Part shown: positions 35,815 to 45,246 of the stretch, one piece after another | Layout: every line of letters starts with the position of its first letter | Numbering within the stretch: the stretch's first letter is position 1 | Source of the DNA: Erwinia persicina NBRC 102418 | Lineage (GTDB): Bacteria > Pseudomonadota > Gammaproteobacteria > Enterobacterales > Enterobacteriaceae | Length of the DNA: 64,000 nt | Direction: 5' to 3' | Assembly: GCF_001571305.1 (NCBI RefSeq) | Contig: NZ_BCTN01000001.1 | Coordinates: forward strand, 186,001-250,000 | The notes under the pieces: generated by a model | What the model was told of the DNA's origin: nothing | Seen by the model: the letters and a program-made list of their open reading frames with translations, nothing else | Databases searched by the model: none | Translations under genes and position numbers: made by a program

Positions 35815-37010
35815 CAGGTGGCCTCCTTCAGGCTGAGCCAGTAACCGGGCTGGTACGGGACAGGGAGAAAACGCTCGTGCAGTTCGCGGAACGTCGCTTC
35901 GGGGTCGAGTGAAGAAAACAGATCGGGATGCAGCCATTTCGCCACGCGCTGCAGGGCGATAAAATAGTAGGGATTGTCGTAAAAGGGATGCCAGATGGCA
36001 TAAACCTGTTGTTCTCTGACAGCGCGCAGCGTGCGGTAGGCAGGCCGCTGCATCAGCCGCTGCAGACGGGCGCGACCTTCAGCGGGGTCAGCCCCTGGCC
36101 CCAGATTGACCCAGTTCCCCCCGGGGGAATAGAGCGACCAGTTCGCCCCGGTGACCAGGACCATGTCGGGATCGGACGTAATGACCTTTTCCTGACTGAG
36201 TGTGCCGAAGGTTCCCTGCAGCAGTCGTGTCCCCAGATTCTCCCCTCCGGCCACCGCCACCAGCTCGCCAAAGTTGCCGTCACCGTAGGTCAGACAGCAG
36301 TCGTCATACAGCCCCGCAGCACGTTCAACCATCACCAGCGGTCGCGTCCTGACCTGCTTCAGCGGGCCGGTCACCCGGTCGATCTGCTGCTGGCGAAAGT
36401 CCAGGAAACGGGCTGCCCGCGCCTCCCGTCCAAACAGCTCGCCGAGAATTTGCATGCTGCGCACCGCGTTGGCAAACATTCTGGTACGAAAATCCACGAA
36501 CAGCACCGGGATACCCGCCTGCTTCAGCAGGGACAGCAGTCCTGAGGCGGTCGCTGCGGTCATCGAACTCAGGTTCAGCACCACAATATCGGGCTGCAAC
36601 GCAATGGCCTGTTCTCCGCCAATGGCATCGACGGTTTTACCGGAAAAACGCGGTATGCGGTCGATTTGCGGAAAGCGTTGCTGATAAGCCCGGTATCCGT
36701 CGAGATCGGCAGCGCGAAAGTTATCTCCCCAGGCGACCACGCCACGGAAGGGATCTTCCGGGCGCAGCAGCGCCAGCGCATAGGCCAGCGTACCGTCACC
36801 CAACAGGATCCGGCTGACCGGGTGGCGCAGGGTCACGCTACGTCCGGCGATATCGGTCAGGGTTTTTGCCCTGCCCATGGCGGCCAGCGGCTGCGTGGTG
36901 ATCAATACCCCTGCCGCCAGCAAGCCACAGAGCAGCGAGCGACGGGTTACCGAGTCCGGGCCGTAATGGCTGGCTGCTTTTTGTCTGGCTGAAACTAAAG
37001 GTGCTGGCAT
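35814..37010 (-). CDS. Siderophore-type periplasmic substrate-binding protein
   Basis: A 398-residue class III periplasmic binding protein (FecB/FhuD/BtuF type). The N-terminus has TRRSLLCGLLAAGVLITTQP, a Tat-like twin-arginine signal. KTLTDIAGRSVTLRHPVSRI opens the mature fold, and LQPDIVVLNLSS and KQVRTRPLVMVERA are lobe features. It would hold the ferric or other metal chelate delivered by the TonB receptor divergent from it. The gene is longer than average for the family. No permease or ATPase is nearby, so import across the inner membrane must use another system. A TetR operator lies 43 bp upstream of its start. Confidence 0.85.
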   Translation of the reverse strand: MPAPLVSARQKAASHYGPDSVTRRSLLCGLLAAGVLITTQPLAAMGRAKTLTDIAGRSVTLRHPVSRILLGDGTLAYALALLRPEDPFRGVVAWGDNFRAADLDGYRAYQQRFPQIDRIPRFSGKTVDAIGGEQAIALQPDIVVLNLSSMTAATASGLLSLLKQAGIPVLFVDFRTRMFANAVRSMQILGELFGREARAARFLDFRQQQIDRVTGPLKQVRTRPLVMVERAAGLYDDCCLTYGDGNFGELVAVAGGENLGTRLLQGTFGTLSQEKVITSDPDMVLVTGANWSLYSPGGNWVNLGPGADPAEGRARLQRLMQRPAYRTLRAVREQQVYAIWHPFYDNPYYFIALQRVAKWLHPDLFSSLDPEATFRELHERFLPVPYQPGYWLSLKEAT

Positions 37011-37052
37011 AGAGCAAGGTCTGTCGGCTGGCGATAGGATAAGCCATCATAT

Positions 37053-37075
37053 CATTGACCGACTGACGGTCAATG
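37053..37075. promoter_or_regulatory. TetR-type operator 2 (binding protein / TonB receptor)
   Basis: CATTGACCG-ACTGA-CGGTCAATG is a perfect palindrome with 9-bp arms and a 5-bp spacer. It lies in the divergent promoter between the binding-protein and receptor genes, 13 bp from a Fur box, and is the most symmetric of the four copies. Confidence 0.85.
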
Positions 37076-37088
37076 TATAATATGCCTT

Positions 37089-37107
37089 CATTATAATTAT
37101 CATTCGC
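37089..37107. promoter_or_regulatory. Fur box (TonB receptor / binding protein)
   Basis: On the minus strand GCGAATGATAATTATAATG matches about 14 of 19 positions of the Fur consensus GATAATGATAATCATTATC. It lies between the divergent receptor and binding-protein genes, so iron should repress both. Confidence 0.75.
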
Positions 37108-37212
37108 ATTTACAGACGTTAAGAAACTTTATAGAAAGTGATTATTTTCATCACGTTAATAGCAAGCATGTGCGCACGGCCCCCCCACATTTCGCTCGTT
37201 CCAGGACTCTTT

Positions 37213-39456
37213 ATGCTGATAAATCACGCTGTCGCTGTACGCGTTTTACCCCTGCCCTTGCTGCCGTCTGTACTGAACAGGTTAACCCTGTCGCTGATGC
37301 TCTCTCTTTACCTGACCGCCCCCGCCTCCGCCGCTGAGGGAACGGCAGACAGGAAAAAGAGCGACAGCGCGGCTGAACCGACAACGCTGACGGTGACGGC
37401 AGCCGCTCCGGACAGAACGGAAGGCCCGGAAAACGGTTATGTCGCGGAAGAGTCCGGGGTCGGGACGAAGACCCGCACCCCGGTGCTGGAGATCCCGCAG
37501 TCCGTGTCTGTGGTGACCCGCAGGCAGATGGAGATAATGCAGCCGTCATCCAGTAGTGCTGCGCTGCGTTATACCGCTGGCGCGACCAGTGAACGCTATG
37601 GCGGTTTTGGTGACTATCTCGACATGACCCGCATACGCGGTGTCGACGCCGATTACTATCTGGATGGGCTGCGCATCATCAGTAACCCGGGAAGCTGGCT
37701 GCCCCAGATCGATCCCTGGTCGCTGGAGCGGATTGAAGTCCTGCGCGGACCGGCAGCGGCCCTTTACGGCCAGGGAACCGGCGGGGGCATTGTCAATCAG
37801 GTCAGCCTTAAACCGCAGGATATCGCCTCGCACCATATCAGTCTGTCTTACGGCAGCTTCCACCATCAGCAGTTTGGCGTCGACTCCACCGGCCCGGTAA
37901 CAGACGATAACAGCCTGCTTTACCGGTTTACCGCCAGCGGCCTGGATACGCGGGGGCAGATCGAAGACAGCCGCCACCGTCGCCTCTACCTCGCCCCGTC
38001 TGTGACCTGGCGGCCCACGGATAAGGCGACCTGGACCTTAATGGCGACATATTCATGGGAGCCGGATATCGCGAACTACAACAGCCTGCCCGCCGACCTG
38101 CTGGGGCTGAACAACAGTCCTTATGCCCCCCTTGACCGTCATAAAAACTATACCGACGGGCATTTCGCGGACTCCACCCGCCGCCAGCAGACCGTCAGCT
38201 CACTCTTTGAGTATCAGTTTGATAACGGCTGGACCTTTAACAGCAATGCCCGTTATATGAATGTTCGTTCCGATATTCAGCGCGGGGTGATTTATGGTTA
38301 TCAGTTGGTGAATGCGCAGCCGTGGCTGAAAGCGTATGACGAACTGACCCCGGCGACGGTCAGCACCTTTTCAATGGATAATCATATCAGCGGGGATATT
38401 GATGCCGGGCCAACCCGCCACACGCTGCTGGCCGGCGTCGACTTTTCGCTTGGGCGTCTGAACAATGCGCTCTACAGCGTGGGCCCGGTGCTGACTGATC
38501 CGTACGGCCCTGACTACCGGCCGGATCTGCATCCCGATTTCACCGCCAGCCGGGCCGCGCCGTGGCGGGAAAAACAGCAATTTACCCGTACCGGCGTCTA
38601 CCTGCAGGATCAGATTGCCTGGAACCGCTGGCGTCTGACGCTCAGCGGTCGCCATGACTGGTCGGATACCGACCATGATACCAACAGCTACTCGCCGGTA
38701 ACGGTAAAAACCCGCCAGACGGATGAGAAATGGACGGGGCGCGCCGGACTGAGCTATCAGTTTGATAGCGGGCTGGCGCCCTATATCAGCTACGCCACCT
38801 CCTTCGATCCGCTGCTGGGCAGCGGATATGATGGCAAAGCCTTCCGGCCCGTGGAAACGAAGCAGAGCGAACTGGGGATCAAGTTCCACCCCGAAGGCTC
38901 GAAAACCCTGCTCAGTGCCGCCCTGTTCCAGCTGACCCAGTCTGATGTCAAAACCAGTGACGCCGAACATTTGGGCTTTAATACCCAGGCCGGGAAGGCG
39001 CGCACCCGGGGGATCGATCTGCAGGCCACAACGGAAATTGTGCCTGATCTCAATCTGATAGCCAGCTATACCTGGCTGGATAATGAGTTAACCCAGGATG
39101 CGACAAATCGCGGTAAAACGTTAACCCAGGTTCCGGCCAACAGCGCCGCCGCCTGGCTCGACTATCGCTTTGATTCAGGTGTGCTGTCAGGACTGCAGCT
39201 GGGAAGCGGTGTGCGCTACCTCGGCACCAGCTACGGCGACCCGGCGAACACCTTCAAAGTACCGGTAGCCACGCTGGTAGATGTAGCGGGCCGTTATGAT
39301 TTGGGGCAGCTCTCTTCCTCTCTTAAAGGCACCACCCTGGCGATTAACGTCAACAACCTGACCAACAAGCGCTATGTTGCCAGCTGTACATCGGCGATGT
39401 ACTGCTTTGTGGGTCAGGACAGAACGGTCACCGCCACCGTGGATTATCGCTGGTAA
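37213..39456 (+). CDS. TonB-dependent siderophore receptor
   Basis: A 747-residue outer-membrane receptor for a metal chelate. A signal peptide ends TAPASA-AEG. TTLTVTAA shortly after is a TonB box. The plug domain includes ETPVLEIPQSV-like residues, here PVLEIPQSVSVVTRRQMEI, and RIRGVDADYYLDGLRI, GPAAALYGQGTGGGIVNQVS. The barrel ends ATVDYRW with a terminal aromatic residue. This is the FhuA/FoxA-like siderophore group. I chose the ATG at 37213 because it opens the signal peptide; the frame is open to a GTG at 37138. A Fur box and a TetR operator lie upstream. It probably re-imports the cluster's own product. Confidence 0.92.
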   Translation: MLINHAVAVRVLPLPLLPSVLNRLTLSLMLSLYLTAPASAAEGTADRKKSDSAAEPTTLTVTAAAPDRTEGPENGYVAEESGVGTKTRTPVLEIPQSVSVVTRRQMEIMQPSSSSAALRYTAGATSERYGGFGDYLDMTRIRGVDADYYLDGLRIISNPGSWLPQIDPWSLERIEVLRGPAAALYGQGTGGGIVNQVSLKPQDIASHHISLSYGSFHHQQFGVDSTGPVTDDNSLLYRFTASGLDTRGQIEDSRHRRLYLAPSVTWRPTDKATWTLMATYSWEPDIANYNSLPADLLGLNNSPYAPLDRHKNYTDGHFADSTRRQQTVSSLFEYQFDNGWTFNSNARYMNVRSDIQRGVIYGYQLVNAQPWLKAYDELTPATVSTFSMDNHISGDIDAGPTRHTLLAGVDFSLGRLNNALYSVGPVLTDPYGPDYRPDLHPDFTASRAAPWREKQQFTRTGVYLQDQIAWNRWRLTLSGRHDWSDTDHDTNSYSPVTVKTRQTDEKWTGRAGLSYQFDSGLAPYISYATSFDPLLGSGYDGKAFRPVETKQSELGIKFHPEGSKTLLSAALFQLTQSDVKTSDAEHLGFNTQAGKARTRGIDLQATTEIVPDLNLIASYTWLDNELTQDATNRGKTLTQVPANSAAAWLDYRFDSGVLSGLQLGSGVRYLGTSYGDPANTFKVPVATLVDVAGRYDLGQLSSSLKGTTLAINVNNLTNKRYVASCTSAMYCFVGQDRTVTATVDYRW

Positions 39457-39462
39457 TAAATA

Positions 39463-39485
39463 AGGGATGGCGCAGGGCCATCCCT
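39463..39485. terminator. Bidirectional terminator between receptor and biosynthetic operon
   Basis: AGGGATGGC and GCCATCCCT form a perfect 9-bp stem around GCAGG. On the minus strand the hairpin is followed by TTATTTATT, so it suits the end of the biosynthetic operon; it also lies just past the receptor stop. Confidence 0.7.
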
Positions 39486-39491
39486 CTGGCT

Positions 39492-40526
39492 TCAGGCCAC
39501 CATCAGCGCGGATTTAACCGGCTGCAGCAGTCTGCCTACCTCGCAGTCCAGCAGGGCTGAACGCCGCAGTAACTCTTCCGTTTTGGCCCCAATCAGCGAA
39601 CAGACATAAGCGTTCACCTGCTCCTGGCTCATCTGGTTGTAACGCTCGGTAAAGGCCATTTCAATGCTGTCGCAGATTACCGCTCCGGCATTGCTGACAT
39701 AATCAGGCAGGTAATGAATGCCGCGTGCAACCAGCACCGCTTCTGCCAGTGGGTTGCTGAACGGGGAATTGGCGCTGCTGACCACCCAGCCGGTATTGAT
39801 CTGTGGCACATTTTCACTGGTTAAAATACCGGACAGCGAGGCAATGCACAGCACATGACTTTTCTCACCGAACAGCTGCGCTTCGTTAACCCGGCGCACC
39901 CCCTCAGGGAAGACCGCCTGCGGATTGATGTCGTACCCCACGACGTCGCACCCGTGCAGCAGAGACTGTCTGGCCACCTCAGCCCCGACTTTGCCCATAC
40001 CGTGAATGGCCACCACTGGCTGCGCAACCCCGGACAGCCGCAGGGTGATAATTTTATGAACGGAGCTCCAGACGCCGTACCCGGTGGCGACAGAGGTATC
40101 AATCTGCGGGCTGTCCATGGCATTGAGTATCCACGGGGTGAAACGACGCAGATAGTCCATATCCTGATTACTGGTGTTGATGTCACACCCGGTAAACATG
40201 GTGCCATTATAACGGTTCAGCAGCGCCCCGATCTCCGCCATCACCTCCGGCTGTTGTGCCGGCAGATGCGGGCTGTTGACGACAATTTTGCCGCCGCTGA
40301 ACCCGGTATTATACAGTCCGTGTTTCAGGGACATACGCTGCGCCAGCATCACCGCCTCACTCTCCTGCTGCTGCCGTGAACTGTACTGCCGCCAGCGGAT
40401 ACCCCCGTTAGCCGGAAGGCGTTTGATGTGCGGCGAGTAAGCCAGCGTAAAGGACGTCTCGCTGTCAACCTGTACGGTTTCAATCTGATACTGTGTCGTG
40501 TTCAGTGTTGCATTCAATGCAGACAT
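39492..40526 (-). CDS. Amino-acid dehydrogenase (Glu/Leu/Phe/Val family)
   Basis: A 344-residue NAD(P)-dependent dehydrogenase of the leucine/phenylalanine dehydrogenase type, which interconverts a 2-keto acid with ammonia and an amino acid. TGFSGGKIVVNSP carries the substrate-binding lysine loop, TGCDINTSNQDMDYL the region with the catalytic residues, and VVAIHGMGKVGAEVARQSLL the GxGxxG cofactor motif. The start at 40526 has AGGA 8 nt upstream; an earlier in-frame ATG at 40535 lacks spacing. It is the last gene of the seven-gene minus-strand operon and lies 13 bp from the polyketide synthase stop. In this operon it probably supplies or deaminates a precursor. Confidence 0.85.
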   Translation of the reverse strand: MSALNATLNTTQYQIETVQVDSETSFTLAYSPHIKRLPANGGIRWRQYSSRQQQESEAVMLAQRMSLKHGLYNTGFSGGKIVVNSPHLPAQQPEVMAEIGALLNRYNGTMFTGCDINTSNQDMDYLRRFTPWILNAMDSPQIDTSVATGYGVWSSVHKIITLRLSGVAQPVVAIHGMGKVGAEVARQSLLHGCDVVGYDINPQAVFPEGVRRVNEAQLFGEKSHVLCIASLSGILTSENVPQINTGWVVSSANSPFSNPLAEAVLVARGIHYLPDYVSNAGAVICDSIEMAFTERYNQMSQEQVNAYVCSLIGAKTEELLRRSALLDCEVGRLLQPVKSALMVA

Positions 40527-40539
40527 GATATTCATCCTG

Positions 40540-43431
40540 TTAATGAGTGAGATGTTGCTCAACAACGCCAGATTTTTGCAAACAATGGCGGATACCCGAC
40601 GGCGTCGGCTGGTGTAAAAAATCAGCCATACTGATCGCCACGCCAAACTCCTGTTCCAGCCGGGCCATCAGGCGTAAAGCCATCAGAGACTGTCCTCCGG
40701 CGTCATAAAAATCCTCATAGGCCGATGCCGGTAACGCCCCGGTGACTTCCTGCCACAACGGACGAATACGCGCCATCAGCGCGTCCTGCTCCCGGGGATC
40801 GCGGGCGGCAACATCAGCCTGCTGGCTGGCCGGGAGTTCCCGGTCACCCATCCACCAGAACTGGGGGTCGAAGGGATAAAGCGGCAGGGCTACACGCCGC
40901 CCCGGAGAGGCCCACAGGCGTGACCAGCAGACCGCGACCCCGGCGCGCCAGATTTTTTGCAGGGCCTGGATCCACAGCGCCTCCTCGGTGAGGGCATCAT
41001 CGCGGCGGCGCAGCGTGCGCACCGCAGACGTCTTACCGCCTTGCTGGCGTAAGCGGGCCACCAGCGCGGTCAGGGTCGAACCCGGCCCGACTTCGATAAA
41101 CAGCGTCCTGCCCCGATCCGGTATCTGCTGCAGTGTCTGGTGATATTGCACTGCCTCACGGGCGTGACGGCTCCAGTAGTCCGCATCCAGCTGACGCAGA
41201 TCGCTGATCTCCTGTGCCTGCAGCGCGGAGTAATACCGTACCCCGTGATGTGCCGCGCTGACGGCGGGCACGACATGGCGCAGATCGCTGAGGATCGGTT
41301 CCATCATTGCCGAGTGAAAGGCGTGAGACACACTGAGTGCCTTGCAGCGAATGCCCTCTCTGCGCAGACGCTGCTCGCAGTCAGCCAGTGCAGACCGGTT
41401 ACCCGACAGGACACAACTGTTTTCACCGTTCACCGCAGCCAGCGAAACCCCGCCCCCCAGCCACGGCTGACAATCGCTGTCACTCAGCTCAACGGCCAGC
41501 ATGGCGCCGCCCTCCAGCGAGGCCATCAGCCTGCCGCGCTGCGCGGCAAAGACCAGGGCCTGTTCGACGGTAAAAGCACCGGCGGCCCAGGCCGCGGCAA
41601 TTTCGCCAACGCTATGGCCCATCACCCGATCGGGCACCACGCCGTAATAGATCAGCAGTTCGGCCAGCGATATCTCTACGGCCACCAGCGTCGGCTGCGT
41701 CAGGGCGGTGTTATTCAGCATGGTGCTGTCGCCCCCGGGACTGAACAGCGGGGAGATATCCAGTTGCTCCCGCCGGTGCAGCAGCGCCATTTTCTCCTTC
41801 ATCAGCCGCGCAAAGTGGCTGTCGCGGGCCATCAGCTCCCGCGCCATGCCGATAAACTGGCTGCCCTGACCAGGGAACTGGAAGATGACACTCAGGCGAC
41901 CTTTACCGCTGTCGACCATCCCCTCTTTGATCACCAGTTGGCCCTCTTCATCCGGCCCCAGCGTGCCGCGATAGCGCATTCCCTGCCTGCCGGTCTGTGC
42001 GCTCCAGGCCATGGCCGCCACATCTGCCCCGACGGCGTGCTGCCGGTAGTGCTTCGCCAGCTGATACCAGGCCTGTTCAGAACGGGCAGACAGCGGAATG
42101 ACCCGATCGGCCAGAGACGCCGGAGTGACGTCCGGCGCTGCGTCTGCCCTTTGCGGCCGGCTTAACACCACGTGAGCATTACTGCCGCCGATGCCAAAGG
42201 CACTGACGCCTATGGCACAGCGGGTATCATCCTGCGGCCAGCGTTCGGCGGCACGCAGGACGGTAAACGGACTGTGTGCCAGCTCGCAGGCCGGATTTGC
42301 CGCCGTAAAGTTGATCTGCGGCGTCAGCCAGCCGTGCCTGATTTGCAGGGCCGCCTTGATGAGTCCGGCCATTCCGGCGGCCGTTTCAAGGTGACCAACA
42401 TTGGCTTTCACGGCTCCCAGCGCACAGAAGTTTTCACGCCCGGTAAACTCGCGAAACACGGAACTGAGCGCGGAGAATTCAATCGGATCTCCGGCCAGCG
42501 TGCCCGTGCCGTGCGCTTCCATCGCCCGAAAGGTCTCCGGGTGCCGGTGCGCATCCTGCAGAGCCTGACGCAATAAGCGCTGCTGCCCCGCCAGGCTGGT
42601 GGTGGTAAAACTGACTTTTTCCGCGCCGTCATTATTCATCGCCACGCCGTCAATCACTGCGATCACCTCATCACCGGCCGCCAGCGCATCCTCCAGGCGT
42701 TTCATCACCACGACCCCAACCCCGCTGCCAAATACCGTGCCGCTGGCATCCGCGGAAAATGGCCGGCAGTGTCCGTCTGTCGCAAAGATCATTCCCTGCT
42801 GGCTGACGTAGCCCGCCAGCTCCGGGATGCGTAACGTACAGGCGCCGGCCAGCGCCAGGTCACAGCGTCTGTTGCGCAGGGCGTACACCGCCTCACACAC
42901 CGCCACCAGCGAGGTGGCACAGGCGGCCTGAACATTCACTACCGGGCCACCGATCCCCAGATGCCATGCCGCACGCGTACTGAGGTAGTCGTTATCATTG
43001 GTGATCTGCTGTTCAAAGGCCGACGGTGCCAGCGCGGCAAAGCGCTGTGCCCTGCCGTTTTCTCTTAAATACGCCGAACTGCTGCAGCCGGCGAACAGAG
43101 CCGCCTCCGGCAGAGCGCCGGGCACAATCCCTGCACTTTCCAGCGCGTGCCAGGCACACTCCAGAAACAGACGATGTTGCGGATCCATCAGCGCCGCTTC
43201 CCGGGCGCTGAGACCGAAAAATCCGGCATCAAAGCGGGCAATGTCCTGCGCCAGAGGCGCTGCAACTCCGACAAAACCGGGTTCGTCCGCTGCACGCTCA
43301 TCCGTTGTCACCAGCGACTCAACGCCATTAATCAGGTTATGCCACCAGGTTTCGATATCACCGGCACCGGGGAAGCGGCAGGCCATTCCCACCAGCGCTA
43401 TTTTGTGGTTCACGCCGTTTTGCTCTTGCAT
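40540..43431 (-). CDS. Single-module polyketide synthase (KS-AT-ACP)
   Basis: A 963-residue modular type I polyketide synthase. The ketosynthase has C171 in VQAACATSLVAV, H307 in EAHGTGT and H347 in KANVGHLET. The active-site context QAACATS departs from the usual DTACSSS. The acyltransferase has S607 in GHSVGE, and HAFH at 703-706 predicts malonyl-CoA. The C-terminal carrier has S915 in GGQSLMALRL. No ketoreductase, dehydratase or enoylreductase is present, so one unreduced C2 unit would be added, giving a beta-keto product. No thioesterase domain is fused; a separate type II thioesterase lies in the operon. It sits 14 bp after the FAD oxidase gene. Confidence 0.94.
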   Translation of the reverse strand: MQEQNGVNHKIALVGMACRFPGAGDIETWWHNLINGVESLVTTDERAADEPGFVGVAAPLAQDIARFDAGFFGLSAREAALMDPQHRLFLECAWHALESAGIVPGALPEAALFAGCSSSAYLRENGRAQRFAALAPSAFEQQITNDNDYLSTRAAWHLGIGGPVVNVQAACATSLVAVCEAVYALRNRRCDLALAGACTLRIPELAGYVSQQGMIFATDGHCRPFSADASGTVFGSGVGVVVMKRLEDALAAGDEVIAVIDGVAMNNDGAEKVSFTTTSLAGQQRLLRQALQDAHRHPETFRAMEAHGTGTLAGDPIEFSALSSVFREFTGRENFCALGAVKANVGHLETAAGMAGLIKAALQIRHGWLTPQINFTAANPACELAHSPFTVLRAAERWPQDDTRCAIGVSAFGIGGSNAHVVLSRPQRADAAPDVTPASLADRVIPLSARSEQAWYQLAKHYRQHAVGADVAAMAWSAQTGRQGMRYRGTLGPDEEGQLVIKEGMVDSGKGRLSVIFQFPGQGSQFIGMARELMARDSHFARLMKEKMALLHRREQLDISPLFSPGGDSTMLNNTALTQPTLVAVEISLAELLIYYGVVPDRVMGHSVGEIAAAWAAGAFTVEQALVFAAQRGRLMASLEGGAMLAVELSDSDCQPWLGGGVSLAAVNGENSCVLSGNRSALADCEQRLRREGIRCKALSVSHAFHSAMMEPILSDLRHVVPAVSAAHHGVRYYSALQAQEISDLRQLDADYWSRHAREAVQYHQTLQQIPDRGRTLFIEVGPGSTLTALVARLRQQGGKTSAVRTLRRRDDALTEEALWIQALQKIWRAGVAVCWSRLWASPGRRVALPLYPFDPQFWWMGDRELPASQQADVAARDPREQDALMARIRPLWQEVTGALPASAYEDFYDAGGQSLMALRLMARLEQEFGVAISMADFLHQPTPSGIRHCLQKSGVVEQHLTH

Positions 43432-43445
43432 ACTGCCCTCCGGTT

Positions 43446-44621
43446 TCAGAAGCGTAAGGCGCTGATATCCCAGCGGGGCGCGTGATCACTTAACAGATCC
43501 GCGCAGACCTGCCCCATCAGGGGGGTAAATTTGAACGCCCAGCCCCCGGCAGAGACCACCACGTTTTCACCGCCGTGGCAGCGCCCACGGGCGCTGTCCA
43601 GATAGAACTGCCGCTGCGGGTTAGTGGGTAACACCGCAAGGCAACTGGAGGAAGAATGTTGACGATCCGGGGCGAGGAAAGGCATATGACGACGGGCAAA
43701 CTCCAGCGCGCGCGCGACGTGCTGCGGGTTGGCCCGGTACGCTGGCTCCTGATTCCCGGCGATCGGGTCCACTTCGAAATCGGTGCCCAGACGATCAAAA
43801 CCGTTCACCGACCAGGGATTAGGAGGGAAGCCATAAAACAGATTGCTGTCGCTTTCTACCGGCTGCTGAAAGGCAAACCAGAACGGATCATTCGCCCGGG
43901 TACGCTGACTGCGCAGCATACTGATGCAGGCCATCTCATAGGTGGCCAGCTCAAGGTCAATATCCAGCCCGCGCAGCAGTTTTTTGCTCCCCGGTCCGCT
44001 GGCGACCAGCACTTTCCGCGCCCTGAACCGCTGGTTTGCGCCGATCACCGTGACGCCCCGGCTGTCCGGTTCCAGCGCCAGCACGTCCTGGCCAAAACCG
44101 AAGCTGACATTAAGTTCCGAGGCCAGCGCATACAGCGTAGACAGCGTCCCCCTGACATCAATGACGCCGCCATCCTGCTGCAGAAAGCCTTCGTAGTTCG
44201 CATCAAAATGCGAAAAGCCGTAACGCTGCTCAATAGCGCGTATGCCCAGACGTTCATACGGCAGGCCCATCTCATCCATGGAGGCCATGGTCTGCGTAAT
44301 CTGCCCTTCATTGGTCCAGACATCGGCATCGCCGAACCACAGGCTGCCGGTGCGATGTATCAGCCGACGATCGGCCTCTTTTTCCAGCGCCTGCCACAAT
44401 GTATCGGCCGCCAGCGTCAGGCGGAAAATATCAATTTCAGAATACTGCAATCGCCAGTGGCGCTCTTCGCCGCTGGTTCCGGCGAGCTGCGTCATCAGGC
44501 TATATTTATCCAGCACCAAAACGTTATGTTGTTTATTATTTCGGGCGTAATTCCAGGCACTGGATAATCCTATCGGGCCTGCACCAATAATAATAACATC
44601 CCACTCTTCAGACGTGCGCAT
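43446..44621 (-). CDS. FAD-dependent oxidase of the MSOX/SolA/NikD type
   Basis: A 391-residue flavoprotein related to monomeric sarcosine oxidase, N-methyltryptophan oxidase and NikD, which oxidise secondary amines or aromatise piperideine rings to picolinate. WDVIIIGAGPIGLSSAWNYA is the FAD-binding motif. TSGEERHWRLQYSE corresponds to the family's covalent-flavin and active-site region, and RTGSLWFGD and QQDGGVIDVRGTLSTLYALA are typical. VVVSAGGWAFKFTPLMGQ matches the C-terminal signature with its flavin-linking cysteine position replaced by A/G, so flavin may be held differently. It is inside the biosynthetic operon. A picolinate-forming role is a hypothesis only. Confidence 0.8.
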   Translation of the reverse strand: MRTSEEWDVIIIGAGPIGLSSAWNYARNNKQHNVLVLDKYSLMTQLAGTSGEERHWRLQYSEIDIFRLTLAADTLWQALEKEADRRLIHRTGSLWFGDADVWTNEGQITQTMASMDEMGLPYERLGIRAIEQRYGFSHFDANYEGFLQQDGGVIDVRGTLSTLYALASELNVSFGFGQDVLALEPDSRGVTVIGANQRFRARKVLVASGPGSKKLLRGLDIDLELATYEMACISMLRSQRTRANDPFWFAFQQPVESDSNLFYGFPPNPWSVNGFDRLGTDFEVDPIAGNQEPAYRANPQHVARALEFARRHMPFLAPDRQHSSSSCLAVLPTNPQRQFYLDSARGRCHGGENVVVSAGGWAFKFTPLMGQVCADLLSDHAPRWDISALRF

Positions 44622-44661
44622 ACCTACCCCTTATCAGGTTGATGTCTTATTTAACAGGAAA

Positions 44662-45216
44662 TCAGGATGTCAGTGTTTTAATCTGGTCGAGCGGCACCAG
44701 CACCAGTAGCGTCCGGTATTTCTCCCTGGGGATTTCCTGATAAAGCTGGCGCACCCCCACCTTCCCCATCACATCCCCGCTGACCCCCACGGCCAGCAGC
44801 GATTGCCACTGTGAAGCCCAGATGGCGCTGGAATTCCAGATACCTGAGGTTTCGATGCGGCCCTGCGGTGTCTCTGCCGTTTCATGGTAGTAAGACACCA
44901 CGCTGTCATCGGCCAGGGCGGCAATTTTCCAGCCACTGCCGGTCATGGTTCCCGCCGGTTTTCCCTGGTCATCAATAAACTGATCGACATGAGAATTTGC
45001 ATCGCCGACGGTGGGCCCGTTTTGCGTTTTTGCGTTGAAATGAATATTGGCCATTTCTGTAACAGAAATAACCGTGGCATTTTTATACCCTTTATTTGAC
45101 GCCAGTGTTTTTTCAATATCACTGACCGCAAGTCCTTTATCCAGCTCTGCACGAACCCAGTTTGCGAGCATTATCAACTCTGACAATACATTATTATTGC
45201 CTTGTATTATTTCCAT
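44662..45216 (-). CDS. Unknown protein of the biosynthetic operon
   Basis: A 184-residue soluble protein without signal peptide or membrane segment. I do not recognise its family. A helical N-terminal third (LSELIMLANWVRAELDKGLA) leads into strand-rich sequence with aromatic clusters, GSGWKIAALADDSVVSYYHE and SSAIWASQWQSLLAVGVSGD, that could be a small beta-barrel or calycin-like fold. It lies 40 bp after the PLP enzyme gene and 30 bp before the next operon neighbours on the same strand. It is in the middle of a tight operon and is therefore probably an enzyme or cyclase in the pathway. Confidence 0.75.
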   Translation of the reverse strand: MEIIQGNNNVLSELIMLANWVRAELDKGLAVSDIEKTLASNKGYKNATVISVTEMANIHFNAKTQNGPTVGDANSHVDQFIDDQGKPAGTMTGSGWKIAALADDSVVSYYHETAETPQGRIETSGIWNSSAIWASQWQSLLAVGVSGDVMGKVGVRQLYQEIPREKYRTLLVLVPLDQIKTLTS

Positions 45217-45246
45217 TTTAATGACCTTTTTATAAATTAAGTGCGG

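Noticed and set aside
41140..42165. Plus-strand 341-codon frame opposite the polyketide synthase
   Set aside because: The opposite strand carries AT and KS motifs in perfect frame; the antisense product has shadow-like composition.
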